Source: Inia geoffrensis (lineage: Eukaryota; Chordata; Mammalia; Artiodactyla; Iniidae). From it: a stretch of 64,000 nucleotides of DNA. Within the stretch, counting starts at the first letter, position 1; each line of letters starts with the position of its first letter. The notes beneath the pieces were generated by a model. The model worked only from the letters and a program-made list of their open reading frames with translations. It had not been told where the DNA came from and did no database searches. The DNA lies in assembly GCA_036417435.1 (NCBI GenBank), contig CM070903.1:5324501-5388500 (forward strand), read 5' to 3'. Positions 26,817 to 39,200 of this stretch are shown here, one piece after another. Position numbers and translations under genes: made by a program.

Positions 26817-29183
26817 TCATAATATTTAAATTCTGAAAAGTAAAAACATAATTTAATAAAGAGATATAGAAACAGAAGACAAAAGATATACAGTATCTCT
26901 AACTGTTGCTCAAATGATACCATTTAAACAAAAACAATAGCTAACACAGGGATGGCTTTCGCTTGTTCTTTGTATATTTGCTTGGCAAGACTGTTAAGGG
27001 CATGAAAACTGACACGTTTAGGCTCTGCAGATGGCAATGGAGGACCTGCCACTTGGTGTACAGCTCTTTTACTGAGAAAATGGGAGGAAGTGGGAGCATT
27101 GGCTCTGACCTGCCGGGGGCAGAGCAGGTGCCTGGCTGCTGAGCAAGCAGATTGTATGTCGCTGCACTGGTAACGGGATTATACCTGGCACTGCAGCAAG
27201 GCTCTTCTTATTTGACGCTACCCAGGCTTACATCAGGCACAATTTCTTTAACGTTTCAAAAGAAATTGCATTGCTTTCAGTAAGAATAGTAGGTACTCTC
27301 CCTTTTCTATAAGTCATTAAAAAAAACCAAACTGGTCTGCAAATATTTTTAAATGCAGTAGGAGAGAACTTTCTGCCTGATGAGGCATGTCAGGAAATTA
27401 AGACAGCTTCTCAGATGAGAACTCCAGACGCCCAGGATGGCTGGTGCTGGGTTTTACACATATTTTAAAGACCCAAACTCTACTGATAGAGCCTGGTGTT
27501 GGGGTCTCACTGGGGACACTGGGGACCATGCACTGGCACTGGCTGGGTCTCCTCTCTGGGAAGTCTTCTCACCACGACTCCAGTGCTTTCAAAACTCGCT
27601 AATCTAATGATAAAACAGTTTAACAATGAATGCCTCCCCCCCAACCCTTTTTTGGAATCAGGCATGATGAGACTGTGGGCAGGGAAGACAGAAGGCAACC
27701 AAGTTTGGAAGGAGTGGTCATGGAAAGCCATCAATGAGACAGAAAAATAATCGGTGCAAGTCCTCCCGGTTTTGTTGGTATTCTTGCTTCTGGCTCTACA
27801 TTATCTCAATTCTAACTTATCCTTTACGAAAAATCATCCCAGGAATAGGGACCCAAAACATCGGAAAATGTTAAGGACCTTTGGCAGGAAAGACAGGGGA
27901 ACTGTGCTCTACTTTCAATCAAATGTGGCCTTTGGTGACAGCACTGCTCCCCTCACCCCAGGCCCACCAGGGGCTGCAGAAGCCTCCCCACTTGGGGAAC
28001 GTGGTCTTTTGTGCTAAGAAAATAGTTCCCCAAACTGCAGAATCTTTCAGGTGGATGCGCCATCTTCTCCCAGGTGCCCAAATCGCATCCTCACTGTCCC
28101 AGCTTTCTGCCCCTGGCTGGTCTGAGCCTGTGTGTCTCCAGGAGCCCTGCTATCTTGCTGTCTGGATCTGTGGCCCACGATGCCCAGGCAGCTCTTCTTT
28201 TGTCTGCAGCTCTGCACAGGTCCCTTCTGATCCCCACGTGCCGTGTAGGAGAGCATCCCTTATCAACCAGGAGCAGGCGCTTCCCTGGAGAGTCGGTTAC
28301 TTGTGGAACCCACCTCCCTATCTCTGGCTTCCGGAGCCAACCCGCAAGGGCTCCAGTCCGGCCTTGGTCCTCAGGCCTCCCTCTGGGCAGGTCCCTGGGT
28401 CCCGTGTGGGGACACATGCGTGTGCACTGCATGTGCACACACCAGCTCGAGTCAGCTTTGGTCAAACAGTCCCCAGGCCTTGGCCAATTCTGGACAGACC
28501 TCAGTAATGTGATTTGACCTCAGGCTACCTCAAGTCCTGCTATTGCCAGAGTGGGTGTTGGGCTTGGAATACAATAACCCATCCCCGCCCCCCCCCCCCC
28601 CCCCGCCATAAAATGAAAGAATCCATAAATAGCCTTCGATAGTCTATCCACCCTTTGTTACTTCCCACCCTCATGTGCTGCCTCTAGGATGTACAGCTAT
28701 CTGCGGGAGCACCTGAAGTGCTGCTCTGTGGCCTCTGAAGGGAAGGAAGGGGCGCCACCCTGGGCTGCCCCGCAGTGAGGCTGCGGTGGCCTCAGTCCCT
28801 TCCACAGGGTGCTCCCAGGTTCCTCCTCGTCACGCTGTAAGGCCACTCTTTTAAGAACAAGAGATACACGCTTGTTTTTTTCCTTTGTTCTGTGCTCACA
28901 GCAGTAGCGGGAGTAAAGTTTGCCTACATAAAAACACTAAGTTACAGTGTTTTTGTTCCTTAAACTGTCAAGATTGCTTGTGTGTATCTCAGTCTAATGC
29001 TGCTTTCCCTCTATTATTTTAATTTGAGAGCTTCTGAATGAAGCCTTCAGAACCTTGGCTCCTGGGCCCGGGAAGGTTGTAGCTGATCCTGTGGGATTGT
29101 GCGACCCCTTGAAATCATATGCAAAAATGTATGTGTTTTCTGGGAAGAAACACTGTAGCCTTTATATCTTTAAAGGGATTCTT
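26817..29183. other. Intronic sequence, no gene seen
   Basis: Becomes GC-rich from about 27900 to 28850. This region gives several overlapping open frames on both strands, which I regard as chance. It holds the poly-C tract at 28588-28604. Confidence 0.5.
28588..28604. repeat. Poly-C tract, 17 bases
   Basis: A pure run of 17 C preceded by catccccg. Long mononucleotide C tracts are rare in mammals compared with poly-A or poly-T. Confidence 0.9.
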
Positions 29184-29394
29184 GGGCTCCTCTGGTGGCG
29201 CAGTGGTTGGGAGTCCGCCTGCCGATGCAGGGGACGCGGGTTCGTGCCCCGGTCCGGGAAGATCCCACATGCCGCGGAGCGGCTGGGCCTGTGAGCCATG
29301 GCCGCTGATCTCGCGCGTCCGGAGCCTGTGCTCTGCAACGGGAGAGGCCACAGCAGTGAAAGGCCTGCGTACCGCAAAAAAGCAAACAAAAAAA
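29184..29394 (+). mobile_element. Cetacean tRNA-derived SINE (CHR type)
   Basis: Begins gggctcctctggtggcgcag with the A-box region gtggcgcagtggttg, then the B-box ggttcgtgcc, then the body agatcccacatgccgcggag, ending in an A-rich tail. Imperfect flanks (gggattcttg before, ggaattcctg after) may be the target duplication. Confidence 0.93.
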
Positions 29395-29689
29395 GGAATT
29401 CCTGATGCAAAACAAGGTCAGCACGACTGTTCTAGAAAATCACAGCCGGGATGGCCTGAAATGAAGACTGTGTGTCGTGCTTTTCCTGCAGGGTATCTCA
29501 GAGCATCCGGATGGAAGTGACCAGTACACGACAATAGGGTCATAAGGGCTGAGGAGGAATAAACAGCCATGAATCAGACGCAAACTAGGTTTTACTGAAA
29601 ACTGGGTTTTAATACTTCATCACCTCTGCTTCATGTCCACACTCTTATTGCAGCCTTGGAGCAGAAGAAACATAAATGAATCAAAGGCA

Positions 29690-29960
29690 TATACCCCTGT
29701 GTTCAGCATTCTGCCTCCAGACTCACACTGCCGAGGTTCCACCCCTTCCAACCCTGTGCCCTGGGGCAAGTGACTCACCCTCTGTGCAAGCCTACGTGAA
29801 ACAGAGACAACCACAGACCTCTCTCTCCTCTCAGGGTTGCTGTGAGGCTGACGTGAGCCATCACACAGAAGAGCTTATGTATTAGGTGGGTGCAGGCAAG
29901 TAGCAGGTGTTCTTTAGGTGGAGGCTGTGAATGCTGGTGTTATTATTATCATCATCATTC
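29690..29960 (+). repeat. MIR SINE
   Basis: Collinear with the MIR consensus: ctgcctccagactcacactg, tggggcaagtgactcaccct, cagggttgctgtgaggctga and the tail ending ggtgttattattatcatcat. Confidence 0.8.
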
Positions 29961-30440
29961 CCGAATTACACCCCCGCCCAAGACACATCCGTGCCAGTCA
30001 GAGACTACGAGGTGTCCCTGAGTCCAAATCACCCAGTTTACACACTTTCATAACTGTAGAGCCCACCAGCAACCCCCCGACCCTATCTTACATGTATGCA
30101 CGCACTCATAGTCTGAAGTCCAGTTATCAAAAGTATCTGCAGCTTTCATGGCATTGTCCATGTTCAGAAGTAGAGGATGGGGACACGCATGGGAAAGGAA
30201 GTGTGGAAAAACACAGGGGGACCTGTGAGCTGGTGGGAGACCCCAAATGGCTGTAATGTCGATGCTGGAGGGTGGCTCCTTGCAGGTAGGGCAGCTAAAC
30301 CTTTGCATTTCTCTTCTTCAGTGAGCCTGAAGTCTCCCAGCTAAAGAGTCTTTGGGGTTAAGAAGGGATCTGTAAGATGGGAAGGCTACTAGAGCAGCTA
30401 CTCTTTGTTGCCAGCCCCACTTCAGTTCCCCTCCTCTCTG

Positions 30441-30862
30441 TGTTAAGTGTTTATTCGTGTCCCCTTAAAATTCATATATTGAAGTCCGAACCCCTAGTAT
30501 CTCCAAATATGACCTCATTTGGAAACAGGGTTTTTGCAGAGGGAATGAGTTAGAAGGAGGTATTACTGGAGTCATGCAGCCCTCAGTCCAATCGTAGTGA
30601 TGTCATACAAGAAGGAGAAATTTGGGCACAGATGTGGAGCGAGTCAGTCTTGTGAAGACAGACGTTGGAGTTATGCTTCCACAGCTGAGGGAAGCTGGAA
30701 GAGGCCAGGAAGGATTCTCCCCTAGAGTCTTCAGAGGGACCATGGCCCTACCAAAACCTTGATTTCGGGTTTCTGGCCTCCAAAACTGTGGTAGAATAAA
30801 TTTCTGTTCTTCAAATCACCAGTCTGTGGTACTTTGTTACACAAGTGCACGCAGTGATAACA
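30441..30862 (+). repeat. MLT1-type MaLR LTR
   Basis: Starts tgttaagtgtttattcgtgt then ccccttaaaattcatatatt. Later come atatgacctcatttggaaac, a stretch around 30680 resembling the MLT1 middle, tctggcctccaaaactgtgg and aataaatttctgttct near the polyadenylation part. Ancient solo LTR. Confidence 0.8.
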
Positions 30863-30959
30863 GAGATCTTTTGCAGAATCTTGTGTTTGAGGGAAGCGCA
30901 CCACAGCTAAGTCACCTGCTCCAGCAGGTAAATCCTAATCTGCCTACACTAGTGGATGT

Positions 30960-31280
30960 GAATTCTAGTCTGAACCAACCAAGGGCAACCTTCTCGCTTT
31001 GAGCATAATTGGTTTAAGGATGGGCATGTGACCAGTTTTGGTCAGTGAAATGTAAGAAATCTGTGATATTTTTGAAAAGATTTCCTTATTCTTTAATTGT
31101 AGACTCAGCAGGAGATGTTCATCTCTTAATTCTTGGCCCTATCTGCAGGTGATACCTCCAGATACTCTTATCATGGCAACCATTTTAGCACCATCTTGAG
31201 GATAAACCAAAACATAAAGGAAGGTAGAGTCAAGAAAATCAGAAAAGTTGAGATTTATCCCTAAGCTACTGCATTTGCAG
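30960..31280 (+). repeat. Probable mammal-wide interspersed repeat, family not named
   Basis: ggtttaaggatgggcatgtg, accagttttggtcagtgaaa, then agcaccatcttgaggataaa resembles a known ancient mammalian repeat, but I cannot assign it. Borders are uncertain. Confidence 0.45.
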
Positions 31281-32045
31281 TCCCCCTGCCTCTGAATTCA
31301 TCACTGTGAGAAGACCAATTACTTGATTGCTTTTCTGTCTAAGCCGGTGTGGGTCAGGGTTTTCTTACTTGCGGCTGGAGGCATCCAAACTAAATAGGAA
31401 GTGGACAGATCATCAGCAGGTAATGGGGCTCAGTTCAATCATACTGCTCCCCCCAGCAAGTCAGGCTGAGATCAATACCCCTGAGAGGTTGAGGAGTCTT
31501 ATTTTGGTTGAGGAACCCCATCCAAATTGGCATTCATAGCATGATGCTCTGGGTTGGGGTAAGAGAGGTCTGTGGAGGAATGACAGCTGAGGGTCAGTGG
31601 CAACCCGAAGGCCTTGGGAACAGCCCAGAGCAGGGAGGTCGGTACCTGGTGGAGGGAGAGTGGTGAATACCAACAGCATTTTTTCAATGTTACTGGGGCC
31701 AGTATCCCTCCGAGGGAAAGAACGTGTATTTTCTCCCCTTACTTGCTTACGTCTTTTTCCTTCTTCTGTTTGGAGGCCCCCTTCTACCCAGCAACTGAAA
31801 AGTTATTTCTGCCAGTTTGAGGTAATCTCTGCTATTTCAAGGTTTCTCAGTTGATTTAAGATCTTTCCTCTCCAATGGCCTCCTGGGGGCGGTGGCATCA
31901 GTGCTGTCGGTCCTCAGTTATCTGTCACCCTCTGTGCTGGCATCCGCTGAGATGCCTACAGTCCCATCTGGTCTCTGGCCATGGGGTCACTGCCTAGTGA
32001 CCCACAGGAGCCCCTCTTGGTCCCCCAGCTGCCTCTTGTCAGATC
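31281..32045. other. Intronic sequence, no gene seen
   Basis: No exon or repeat recognised. Several short open frames on both strands are taken as chance. Confidence 0.5.
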
Positions 32046-32049
32046 TGTT

Positions 32050-32465
32050 CGCTTATCCAATCAGCAGCATTCACTGAGTATCACCTGATGTCAGGGACTG
32101 TACTAGACAGTGCTTATTCCTTGAACAAGTTTACCGGCATGAAGCATACATCCCCATGGGGAGAAGGACATGCAGATGGGGATGTAACATAATGCCCTGC
32201 AGAGAACAGAATGAAGTAAGGAAACGAGGTGTGCACATGCGCGGAGAGAGCAGCCCAGACAGATGGAATGGCAAGTGCAAAGTTTCGAGGTAGAAGTGGG
32301 TTACATCTGAGAGCTAGCAGGGGAACCATTGCGCTCGGAGTGCAATGAACAAAATGAGGCCATAGAGCTAGGCAGGGGCTAGATCCATGGTCAAACTTTG
32401 GACTTGATTTTAAATATGATAAAATGCCACTGGAGGATTTTGAGCAGAGGGAAAGCATGATAACA
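32050..32465 (+). repeat. LINE L2 remnant
   Basis: Collinear with the recalled L2 3' region: cagcattcactgagtatcac, atggaatggcaagtgcaaag, caatgaacaaaatgaggcca, then aaatgccactggaggatttt and gagcagagggaaagcatga. Confidence 0.75.
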
Positions 32466-33220
32466 ACTAGAGCTACAACTTATTCTAAACCCTTATCTAA
32501 TTCGGACAATAACACTCAGAATTGTAGGTTATGTCTGACTTATAGGAGGCACAGAGAGAGGCCGGGGAGCTTCCGGCAGAGCAGGTGGGAACAGTTGCCG
32601 CCGTCCCAGGGGGAGACTGGGAAGGTTGCATCTCCCACAGTGTCCCAGGCGTTCACTCCGATTCTACTTCTCATGCCCTGTGGTTAGAGGGGCGCTGCTC
32701 AGGAGCCCAAACAGGTCCCTCCAGGCCCCATTCTGAGCTGTTAGGGCTCAGGGTTCCTTTAGGAGACCCTCACCCGTGACCAGCTCTCCTTCTCTCCTGA
32801 GTCTCCGTCCCCACCCCTAACCCCACCCACTTCCCCAGTTCACCTGGTACACATTTCTGCAGTCTGTCCAGATTTGCACTCTTGTTTCTAGTTTACTAAG
32901 CTGATAGCAAGAAGCAGTCCTAGTGGTTTCTACCGCCCTTTCCTATCATGATAGACCTCACTTAACAGTTTGAGAACTATGTGGGTATTTATTTTGCTGG
33001 TTACTGGGGTTATCTATTCCAAGTAAGCATCCTGGAACTGAGGAAATAACCACAAGATGAATCTGAAAATTTGTTATGTCCACTGTAAACTGGCCCTAAA
33101 CCAAAACACACTGATTCCCTGACCTAAAAAAGCCCCTACCCTGATCGTTGGGCCAGGGTGGTCTTTTGGTTCTTTAAAAATTAGTGTCAGTTCAGGGTCA
33201 CCACCCCTATACTTAATGAG
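32466..33220. other. Intronic sequence, no gene seen
   Basis: Nothing recognised. Confidence 0.5.
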
Positions 33221-33224
33221 TCAT

Positions 33225-33640
33225 TTTTGTTTGGCTGCTTTTAAGATTTTCTTTCTCTTGGGATTTCAGAGTGTGACTATGATGTACCTGAACGTTGTTT
33301 CCTTTGTATTTGTGTAGATTTGAATTGAGGAGTTCCTTGGACCTTTAAGCTGATATCTTTCTTCAAACCTGAGGTGTTTACAACCATCTTTTTTTCCAGT
33401 AATTCTTTTTTTTTTTTTTTTTTTTTTTGTCCTATTCTTTCTTGCCTCTTATTCTAGGACAAATATGTTAACCCACTTGATACTGTCCCAATATCAAGAT
33501 TTCTGGTACTTGGATCATTTTTCTTCCATCATTTTTCTCTCTCAGCAGATTGCATATTGTTTAATCTACTTTAGTCATTACTGGCTCTCCCTTCAGGGAG
33601 AATTTATTGTGATGTAAATTATAAGTCAGAGCTTATATGT
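33225..33640 (-). mobile_element. Old L1 fragment, ORF1 or 5' region
   Basis: ttggctgcttttaagatttt then tttcagagtgtgactatgat and gatactgtcccaatatcaag resemble the antisense ORF1 region of old L1s. A 23-base T run at 33406-33428 lies inside it. No frame remains. Confidence 0.55.
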
Positions 33641-33734
33641 TTTCCACACATGGTTAGTCAGTTGTCCTAACATCATTCATTGAGCATCTCATCCTGTCCT
33701 TACTTTCTGAAATAACAATTTCATTTGAGGGAAA

Positions 33735-33890
33735 GATATTTAAGAAAATGAGGTCTCAAGTCAAACTTCCTGGTTAGCTCTGCTACTTGCTAGCTGTGTA
33801 CCTTGGACAAGTTACATAAGCTTTATATGTTTTAGTTATTTAGTTCTCCAGTCATCTCAGACTGTCGTTATGGGCATGAAATGAATTACT
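33735..33890 (+). repeat. MIR SINE
   Basis: The core gctctgctacttgctagctg, tgtaccttggacaagttaca, then a tttagttctccagtcatctc-like stretch follows the MIR order. Confidence 0.75.
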
Positions 33891-33904
33891 ATAAACATAT
33901 AAAT

Positions 33905-35058
33905 CACCCAAAACATAGGAATAAAGTTGGATCCCCACCTGATACCATATACAAAAACTAACTCAAAACAGATAATAGACTTAATTGCAACAGCTAAAAC
34001 TATAAAACTTTCAGAGTAAAATATTGGAGTAAATTTTTATGTCAGTGACATGAGAAAAATTACATAATTTGGACTTTGTAAAAATAAAAACACTTGTGCA
34101 TCAAGAAAATGAAAAGACAGCTTGGAGAATATGTAAAAATATTTGTGAATCGTATATCTAATAGGATACTTGCATCTAGAACTCTTACAACTCAACAATA
34201 AAAACACAAATAACCCAATTAAAAAATGGACAAAGGATTTGATAAGACTTTTATCTAAAGAAGACATACAGATGACCTCTAAGCACATGAAAAGATGCTC
34301 AACATCATTAGTCATAGAGAAATGCAAATCAAACCCACTATAAGATACCACTTCATAGCCACAAGGATGGCAAAAAAACAAAACAAAAAAACAGACAAAT
34401 GGTAGCAAGGATGTGGAGAAATTGGAACACTGTATGTTACTGGTGGGAATGTAAAATGGTAAGGCTGCTTTAGATAGCAGTTTAGCAGTTCCTCAAAAAG
34501 TTAAACTTACACTCACCATATGACCCAACAATTCCACTCCTATGTATATACCTAAGATAAATAAAAACATATGTCAACACAGAAACTCGTACATGAATGT
34601 TTAAAGCAGCACTATCCATAATAGCCAAAAAGTGAAAACAACTCAAAGGTCCATCAACTGGTGTATGGATAAACAAAATGTAGTATATCATATAATAGAA
34701 TATTATTCAGTCCTATGGACACATGAAGTAGCAATATATTCTACAACATGGATAAACCTTGAAAGCATTCTAAGTGAAAGAAACCTGGCACAAATGACCA
34801 TATATCATAGGATGCCATTTATATGAAGTGTCCAAACTAGGCAGATCTATAGAAACAGAAAAGAGATTCGTGGTTGCCAAGGGCTGGGAGGATAGGCCAA
34901 TGGAGAGTGACTGCAAATGAGAACAAGGTGTTGTTTGGGGGGATAAAAATGTTCTGGAATTAGAGAGTGGTGAAGGTTGCAGAACACTCAACGGTACACT
35001 TGAAACTCGAGTTTTATGGTATGTGAATTATACGCAATAAAGCTACTATTTCTAAAAA
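33905..35058 (+). mobile_element. Old L1 (L1M-type) 3' end, sense to DSCAM
   Basis: Sense-strand end of ORF2 followed by the 3' UTR: cacccaaaacataggaataa, aacccaattaaaaaatggac, tgctcaacatcattagtcat, atagaatattattcagtcct, gtggttgccaagggctggga, ending ggtatgtgaattatacgcaa. Frame broken throughout. Confidence 0.85.
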
Positions 35059-35089
35059 TTCCAGACTATCCAGCAACTTCAGGTGAACC

Positions 35090-35253
35090 TGTGCAACGGT
35101 TGTTAAGAGTTTAGGTTTTGAAGTTAGATAATCTGGTTTCAAACCCCAGGTTCATGGCTTCTTAGTTATGTAAACTTGGGCAAGTTCTCTAACCTTTCCA
35201 AGCCCCGTGTTCCTCTTCTGTAAAATGGAGATAATTGTGCCTACTGTCTAAAG
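35090..35253 (+). repeat. MIR SINE, left part, split by a MER1-type element
   Basis: Collinear MIR: ggtttcaaaccccaggttca, aacttgggcaagttctctaa, ttcctcttctgtaaaatgga, then gataattgtgcctactgtct. It is interrupted at 35254 and its tail resumes at about 35472 (gggaggattaagtgatag). Confidence 0.8.
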
Positions 35254-35463
35254 CAGCGGTCCCCAACCTTTTTGGCACCAGGGACTGTTTCATGAAGGAC
35301 AATTTTTCCATGCACCGGGGAGGTGTGGGGGATGGTTCAGGCAGTAAAGTGAGCGATGGGGAGCGGTGGGGAGCGGCAGATGAAGCTTCGCTCGCTCGCT
35401 GCTCACCTCCTGCTGTGCAGCCCGTACCACTACCGGTCCGTGGCCCAGGGGTGGGGACCCCTG
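35254..35463. mobile_element. MER1-type hAT-Charlie nonautonomous transposon, 210 bp
   Basis: The left end cagcggtccccaaccttttt and the right end ggggtggggacccctg form the terminal inverted repeats of the MER1 group. Inside are gcaccagggactgtttcatg and cggcagatgaagcttcgctc. The flanks gtctaaag and gtgtaaat agree at 6 of 8 bases, which fits the 8-bp hAT target duplication. It is an internally deleted short form. Confidence 0.85.
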
Positions 35464-35471
35464 GTGTAAAT

Positions 35472-35520
35472 CTGGGAGGATTAAGTGATAGAATATTCTG
35501 ACAGCAGAGTGTCTGAAAAA
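35472..35520 (+). repeat. MIR SINE, right part
   Basis: gggaggattaagtgatagaa continues the MIR after the MER1-type insertion. Confidence 0.6.
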
Positions 35521-36054
35521 GAGGAAAGATAAGCTCTTCATTAGTGGAAGCTGCTGTACTCAGGCCCTAAATGCTCATGGATACTTTTGCATTGAGTTGT
35601 CTTTTTATTTTGTTTTGTTTTCTTTTCTTTTTAATTTCTACACCCTTGTCTTGTGGTTAAATAACTGTATCAGTACAACACAGTAAAGATTTGATAGGGC
35701 AACACTTGCCTCTCTTCTGACGACTCCAAGGTCAACCCTCCCTCACCTCTGTTACTTGACATTGACTTTGCTCTGCTCATGTGTTTCTTCTTCCAGATAA
35801 GCTTTTGTCTATTTCAAAAACGATCATGGGGGGTGATTAAAATTTCATTTGATTTATAGAATAGCTTGGAGTGGGGGGCACACATCTTTATAACACTGGG
35901 TCCTCACACCCAGAAACAGGAAACTTCTCCCCAGTTTCCCTCTTCAACTTGGCGTGTCCTTTAGTGAGGATGTAAAATTCTCTCCATTTAGAACATGTAC
36001 ATGTCTTATTGTTTTTTTCCCCACAGAGTTTTGAATTTTGTGTATGCTATTTTA

Positions 36055-36264
36055 TTTTATTTTATTTTTTTGCGATACGCGGGCCTCTCACTGTTGTGGC
36101 CTCTCCCGTTGCGGAGCACAGGCTCCGGACGCACAGGCTCAGCGGCCATGGCTCACGGGCCCAGCCGCTCCGTGGCATGTGGGATCTTCCCAGACCGGGG
36201 CACGAACCCGTGTCCCCTGCATCGGCGGGCGGACTCTCAACCACTGTGCCACCAGGGATGCCCC
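36055..36264 (-). mobile_element. Cetacean tRNA-derived SINE (CHR type)
   Basis: Antisense SINE with T-rich left end, body and tRNA-like head on the right. Exact 12-bp target duplication tatgctatttta at 36043-36054 and 36265-36276. Confidence 0.96.
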
Positions 36265-36276
36265 TATGCTATTTTA

Positions 36277-39200
36277 AATAGGTATTTTGCCTTTCCCTTT
36301 TACTCGTATAGTTGAGTCCCCAGATCTTAATAATTTTATATTATTATTGGACTCCAGTTTATGTTTGAATATTTTTGCAGCATTAGAAGCTTCATGGTGA
36401 GATGGTCTGTGACAGAAAGACTCACAGATACACGCATTTCAGTTTCAACCCTAGCTGACTAGTTCTTTCATTCATTCAAAAACATTTGCTGAGTTCCTGC
36501 ACGTACCAGGCAGTCAGTCGAGCGTCTGGGCTGGGGTCTCAGACCTCTGCGCTCCCATCTTGCTTCTGTCCATGCCTTCCAGCCATGGCCCACCAGCTAT
36601 ACACAGGTAGTGGTACAAGTTGGGTTTTTTCTTGTCCTGAGGGACAACACACCATGGGGACCAGTGAGGTGTCTTAGGAAGGTGGCAGAAAGGATGTATT
36701 ATATACATGGGCCTATGTTAGGTGATCTGGGGAAGGGTCAAGGAAGCAGTACTTGGCTCTGGATTGGATGCTGTTGGCAGTGGGGGTGATTCTATGATTG
36801 GGCATCTTAACGAATCTCATCCATAAGTGGGGAGGAATAGAGTCAGCCCATAGCTGTGGTTAGTAAAGATGCAGTGGTCACTCATATTATCCAGGAAAGT
36901 GGATGTTTGGCCATTTTGTTGTATATTTGGATAATGTTCATGCTATTGTCTGTATTCAGATATGATGAAGGGGTGGGCTTGCTTCATCTTGATGCATCTC
37001 AGTCACAGAGTGGCCTCATCTGCTTTGGTGTTCTGTGAAGTTGTTTACATTCAACGAGAGAACACCAAAAAGCCAGCTGGAAACCCCCAGCCAGCTCAGC
37101 TCCTGGACATCAGGGGCTGCCTTTCTCTCTGTCATGGCTCTTAATCATTGCTGTCACATCATTGGTTTTAACATAATTCCTTTGGAAAAGGATGCAGAAG
37201 ACAATGGATGGTTTTGTTTAGGAATAACTTAAGAAAAGCAGCTGCAGATAAATGTTGTCCTCAAGGGCTACTGGACTTTTATTGTGAGCTCAGCTGAAAC
37301 AAGCTTATGATTCATCTGATCTGTCATGGCCCTTGTGAACAGGTGCATGGAAATAGGCTTACAGAAAGGTGAGGCTCAGAGGTTTCCCTCTGACAATTTA
37401 CACCATGTAGAGTGTGGGTATCTGGGCTGTAATGCTCACTTGTGTCATGGGGACTCCTGGGTTTGGCCTTCTGCAGGGACAATCTGAACTACTCATGTTA
37501 GGATGCATCCAAAGACAACAGCCCCAGAGAAGAGTGGCTGATGAACATTTGTAATGCAATGGCGAGTCATGGAGGGATGCCCGTGGCTGCCATGGCAGTG
37601 ACCAGCCATCCACTGTTTGCAGTTCCAGACATGGCTGCGCCAGAAGGACAGAGAGGGGGTGGGCAGTGAGCCTTTGAATATATATTTTCCCACTTGAATA
37701 TGTATTTTCCCACTTTCTATTTAAATCCCCACACCCTTAGCCAGTTGATTCCAGCACCTCAGGTTAGGTGTTCACATGTGTGCATCTATCCGTTTAGCTG
37801 TTGATTTTAAGGGCCGTTATGGAGGACCACAGCCCATATACACACAGGTAGGTAAGATCCTCTTCCCTCTGAGGCTATGTGAGCAGGACAGATACCTGAT
37901 TTTTAGCTCATTCTGGGCACCAGAGCCGTGGTTTTAATTGTCAGTGTTTTATATTATACACTGAAGGACTACACAAGATTTTATAAGCATGGCAGAGGAA
38001 ACATCATTGAGAATGGCTGACTCAATAATCTTATTTTCTCTAAGAAGAACTGGGAGATAAACAGTACTTAGCTGATTCTATAATTTTAATCTTCTGTCTA
38101 AGGAAATGAAGAGCACCCATCACTTATGGTCCCAGAAACATCGCTTCCTGCTGGGGTGGCCTGATTCTCACCTCTGGGCGGTGCCTTGGGATCTGGCCTC
38201 TGTACTGAGAAGTCCCTGCCTTGCTTCCTGTACCTTATTCTTTAGCCTCTGTACTCGATCAGAGCGGAGTCTTTACTGTCAATGAGAGGGGAGCCAGTGC
38301 AAAGGCCTGAAGTACGGAAAGCTTGGTGGGTCTCTTCAGAGATGCTGCTGGGGTAGAGAACAGAGCTCCAGGAAGAGGGGGTGAAGTCCTTACAGCTGAT
38401 AAGGACTCTGCATTGCACTCTGGAGGAGATGCATGGCCCCTTCTTCTGTCCTTTCTCCTCATGGGTGTATTTGTACGTGTCAGCTTTTTCTTTAAAAAAA
38501 AATGAAATCACACGAGATCTGTCGGTTTGCATCTGCTTTTTTGGTTGACAATAAACCCTAGTTGTCTTTCTAGATAAATCTACGTAGCTCCATCTCAGTC
38601 TTTTTAACAGGTGCATCATATTTCCTTCCGTGGTTTGGCATCACTTTTATACCCATTCTCTTCCTGGATATTCAGCTTGGAAACAATTTCATGTGTTCAC
38701 GTCCTTTGAGAATAACCTACTCTGGGCCTCATGAGTTGTTTCTCCCCATTATTTGCATCAGGAAGGAACAAAGGAGGGGATGAGCAAGAAAGCTGAGGCC
38801 AGACCATTGAAGACCCTGAGTAGAAGTTTCGGAACATATATTCTTAGGTTTTCATCATTTCTTCACTTTTCATATACTGCTGAGGGCTACTGGAGAATAA
38901 TATTTTCTCCCCAGAGACTTAGGTCACACATCCAGTCTTCTGTGGCTCATCTATAGACTTGGCACAGAATGGACCAGACCGTTGCTAGAAAAGGGAAACA
39001 GAATAGAGTCAGACTTACTTTGCAATTCTGAGTCTATAGCCATTCGTTTTAAATGTGAAAAAAGAGAGAAAAAAAGCACTTTTGCTTAAAGCCTATTGAT
39101 AATGCAACAAGGGGAAGGCACATTGCTTTGCGAAAAGAATGAGGAGAAAAGGGCATTTGGAGACCATCAATTGCATTAACATGTGCAGAATCCCGATTGT

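Noticed and set aside
27881..28517. Open frames of 208, 147 and 124 codons on both strands
   Set aside because: They overlap antisense in a GC-rich patch where stops are rare, show no domain, low-complexity composition and no splice or start context.
29115..29520. Open frames on both strands over 29115-29520 (similarly at 13936-14231, 35995-36315, 46348-46736)
   Set aside because: They are translations of the CHR-type SINE, which recurs as the same peptide-like string at all four sites; SINEs encode no protein.
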